DNA from: Parietaria judaica
Lineage: Eukaryota; Streptophyta; Magnoliopsida; Rosales; Urticaceae
DNA length: 64,000 nucleotides
Assembly: GCA_954871525.1 (NCBI GenBank)
Contig: OX940861.1
Location: forward strand, 39,073,201 to 39,137,200
Direction of reading: 5' to 3'
Below are positions 61,331 through 64,000 of this stretch, in pieces. Numbering within the stretch: position 1 is the first letter of the stretch; the number at the start of each line of letters is the position of its first letter. A model generated the notes under the pieces. It was given only the letters and a program-made list of their open reading frames with translations. It did not search any database and had not been told where the DNA came from. A program made the position numbers and the translations under genes.

Positions 61331-62817
61331 CATTCTTTGGGGAAAGTCTATTTCGGAGTTTCCCGCAGTTCCATTGGTTTGATTCTTAATCTACTCGCAA
61401 GGACATATTGGGAGTGTAGCCTTCCGACAGGACAAGGGACTTCTCCTATGCCTTGTACGCGATATGCATACTCCCGAGATTACACCCAAAAATAAGGTAT
61501 TAAATTTTGGGCTTCAATTGCAAATAAGATGGTTTGATTAGAGGGTCAAAATTATGCCGTGGTTCATCCTATAATTGTGAATTTGGGTTATTATTCGTTT
61601 ATTCTTTTTATAGACTATCAATTGATTGAACATCTCAAGCTCTAAAGCAAAACAACTAGTTCTAATTGGCAACCAAATTGCTTTAGAATACATAACTGGC
61701 TCCAAATGTTGATGCTCGCTGTTATGTTATACTTTTAATCGTTAATATATAAATATGTTTGTGGCAGCATATTCCACAAATATTTTACCCAAAATATCTG
61801 TAATTAATATAGTAGGATATTAAATGCAACATGCTGATTTTTGATGATTGGAAATAAATTAATGTACCGTTCTTAAATTCTATTATACTTTTTTTTTATT
61901 TATTCTTTGATATAAGGGTCGAAGAAACATGCACTAGTGAGACACACGTCACGCTTTGATCTTTTCTTACCAAGAAGCTCTTTCTTCGGATCCTCGACAT
62001 GAAATTGTCCACAAAAGAAAGCTTCTCTTTTCATGGTACTCTAATTATACCTCATTACCAAATGACACAGTAAATAAGATTCGCTTTTGGACATTTATAT
62101 TTAAATATTATCCTAAGTGAACGTTTCTTTTGTAATACAGTGAAGATGATTCTCTAAGATCAAATATATAAATTCTTATCTTCCTTCATGGCCTTCGCAT
62201 ATGCCAAGTGTCTAGTGAAACGACGCATGCATATATATATATATATACACACATACATATATATATAGTGGATTCTTTTATATTTTTTGTAAATTGCTTT
62301 TCTGACCATTAGACGATATATCTTTTTTATTTTTTCATACTTAAATCTTGATGTGTATTGGCCCAATTAGATTCTTTGCTGACTCTTGCAACGAGCAAGA
62401 GAATGGGAAATTAATTTGATAATTTTTTATACTAATCATGAAAAAAAGATTAGGAAGCTGTGTGCTTTTTTAAAATTATGTTAAGAATTGATCTTGGGAG
62501 AATCACAAAGAGCAAAGATTACATATTTTGTATTATTGAGCTAAAGAATCATCAATACAAGATAAAGCTAAATATAGCAACTCTAACTAACCATAGTACC
62601 TAATTACTACTAAGAAAGAAAAGAAATGACTAATAAACTAATTAATTACACCTAGCCTAAATACAAAAGGACCTATAAAGTAATTTTATACTTTTAATAC
62701 AATGAGACTAATATCTCATAATTAGCAAAGTTCAAACTCATCGCTTGAGATTTGAAACAAACTTTCGAGACATGATTTGTTCTTAACATAAGAAAAACCT
62801 TTGTTATCGAAATTAGG

Positions 62818-63025
62818 CTATGTCTTTCTCCTGCAAAACTTTCTCTCTCACGAAACGTAGATCGATTTTCATGTGCTTAGTTTGTCTTGAAAATTTTGAT
62901 TTGTTGACATTGTCACGATTGTCGCACCACGTGATATGAAACGTCAGCAACCGGATCAATACTCAGCTTCCGTTGATGATCTAGACACACAACATAGTCT
63001 GTTTCTTTGATCTTCTACTGATAAT
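62818..63025 (-). pseudogene. Decayed copia RNase H fragment
   Basis: Read on -, successive frames give RSKKQTMLCV, then SSTEAEY after a shift, then WCDNRDNVNKSKFS, then TKHMKIDLRFVREKVLQEKD. These are in the order and spacing of copia RNase H (SKKQT, SS.EAEY, CDN, R.KHI.ID.HFVRE). Frameshifts and stops leave no continuous frame. Confidence 0.72.
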
Positions 63026-63179
63026 GTTTGAGTTATATCATTTGCTTTTACTAGAAGTACAGTACATATACTAAAATAAAAACAACACAATTCGAAGAGT
63101 GTAAGATAAACAAAGATTGGTCAATTAAATAAACTACATCTAAAAGTAATTTTTGCCTACTATTTGTTGAAACATGAAT

Positions 63180-64000
63180 CTCCCTTCTTTATTATCATTT
63201 GTTCATGTTATCTTATTGGCTTATTTATGGAAAGTTTTTGACGTCCCTAATGTCATGACAGCTGGTAGATATTTCAGGAAAGTCTTCAAGATGCACAATT
63301 CCAAGTTCGTGCATCCTCGATCAAGGTCTGATTGAGTCATTCTCTCCGTGCATTGATTGAGGAATTATATGCTGGATTAAGTGATGAAGATTGCACGTGA
63401 TTTCTATGATTGGAGAGTATCAATGAGCTTATTTTGTCATCAAGACATGAAGATATGATTGAAAAAATAACTATGAGTCGTAGCTAACGAGGTCCAATTT
63501 CGTTAGCACTTACAGAGAAATTCCCAGAAACTTTCGGGAGAAGTCAATCAACAATTCACGAGTGAAGTGGAGAAGGACGGGACGTTCGTAGTTGATTGTG
63601 TGCAAGGGGATCTTACCTTTTATCAAGAGTTCACGTGCTGTATGTCAAAGTTGTTGGTGCGACAACAAGGGGGAGTTTCATCATTTGTATGCTTTGGGTC
63701 CATATGATTTACTGTTTGTAATCATCTCTTGTAACTCTTGGTTTATTAATCTGGGTTAATTCCCCGCAGAAGTAGTGACATGAAGTCTGAACTGCATTAC
63801 CAAAAAGTATTGGTGTTCCTTTACTTTTTCCGCACTTACTTTATTCTTATCGTTCACGAACATAACGTCATATTATATGTGCAACGCGAAAATACGTCTT
63901 AACACTATTATTTCTATTAAAGTTGCTGAACCAAGATACACATTTCGGAGCGCAAAATAATATGAAAGGGAGTAAATATAATTGATAAAAAAAGAAGTAA
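63180..64000 (+). mobile_element. Possible copia 3' end and LTR relic
   Basis: A decayed stretch leads to CAACAAGGGGGAG (about 63664-63676), a copia-type polypurine tract, followed by LTR-like sequence (TGTATGCTTTGGGTCC..., TTTCCGCACTTACTTTATTC). No second LTR is in the window and it may continue beyond the end. Confidence 0.4.

Overview
This is nuclear DNA of a flowering plant, most likely a eudicot. The background is AT-rich with (TA)n microsatellites, genes carry GT-AG introns, and plant LTR, hAT, Mutator-like and Helitron-type elements are abundant. Two conserved multi-exon genes anchor the window: an isoprenylcysteine methylesterase (ICME family) on + at 29772-32690 and a half-size ABC transporter closest to the ABCG21 clade on - at 52283-57241. 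Two paralogous small basic protein genes of two exons each lie on - at 33078-33331 and 38047-38905. I cannot name the species from the sequence.

Layout. 1-15326 is a tandem array of about 20 units of 732-766 bp. Each unit joins the tail of a Ty1-copia LTR, a tRNA-iMet-type primer-binding site, the start of gag and the left part of a hAT element. 14575-17501 is the parent copia remnant, with the complete hAT in gag (15003-16286) and a second hAT nested in that one (15543-16016). 17674-22234 holds three more short hAT elements with 8-bp target duplications. 23487-28441 is a candidate Helitron on -. 28973-29441 is a Mutator-type MITE in the ICME promoter. 33409-38046 holds a GC-rich block, another hAT (34981-35931) and a 658-bp local duplication. 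39350-51610 is a nested stack: a copia-like relic is split by a lone LTR (41583-51321), which is itself split by an 8.65-kb LTR element (42063-50717). 57467-64000 is AT-rich intergenic DNA with decayed copia pieces.

The most unusual object is the LTR element at 42063-50717. By its PBS and polypurine tract it runs on the - strand, yet I find no reverse transcriptase, integrase or protease in it. Behind the PBS it carries, in sense, an intron-free F-box/LRR gene resembling the SKIP14 group. Beyond a minisatellite it carries, in antisense and with its own TATA box and two introns, a gene of the 'putative gypsy type transposon' (PF04195-like) family whose coiled-coil module is duplicated. All premature stops seen in these two genes are TAG, which fits decay of methylated CAG codons. 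The second notable object is the array at 1-15326: a young satellite made from a copia/hAT junction and already showing higher-order repeat structure.
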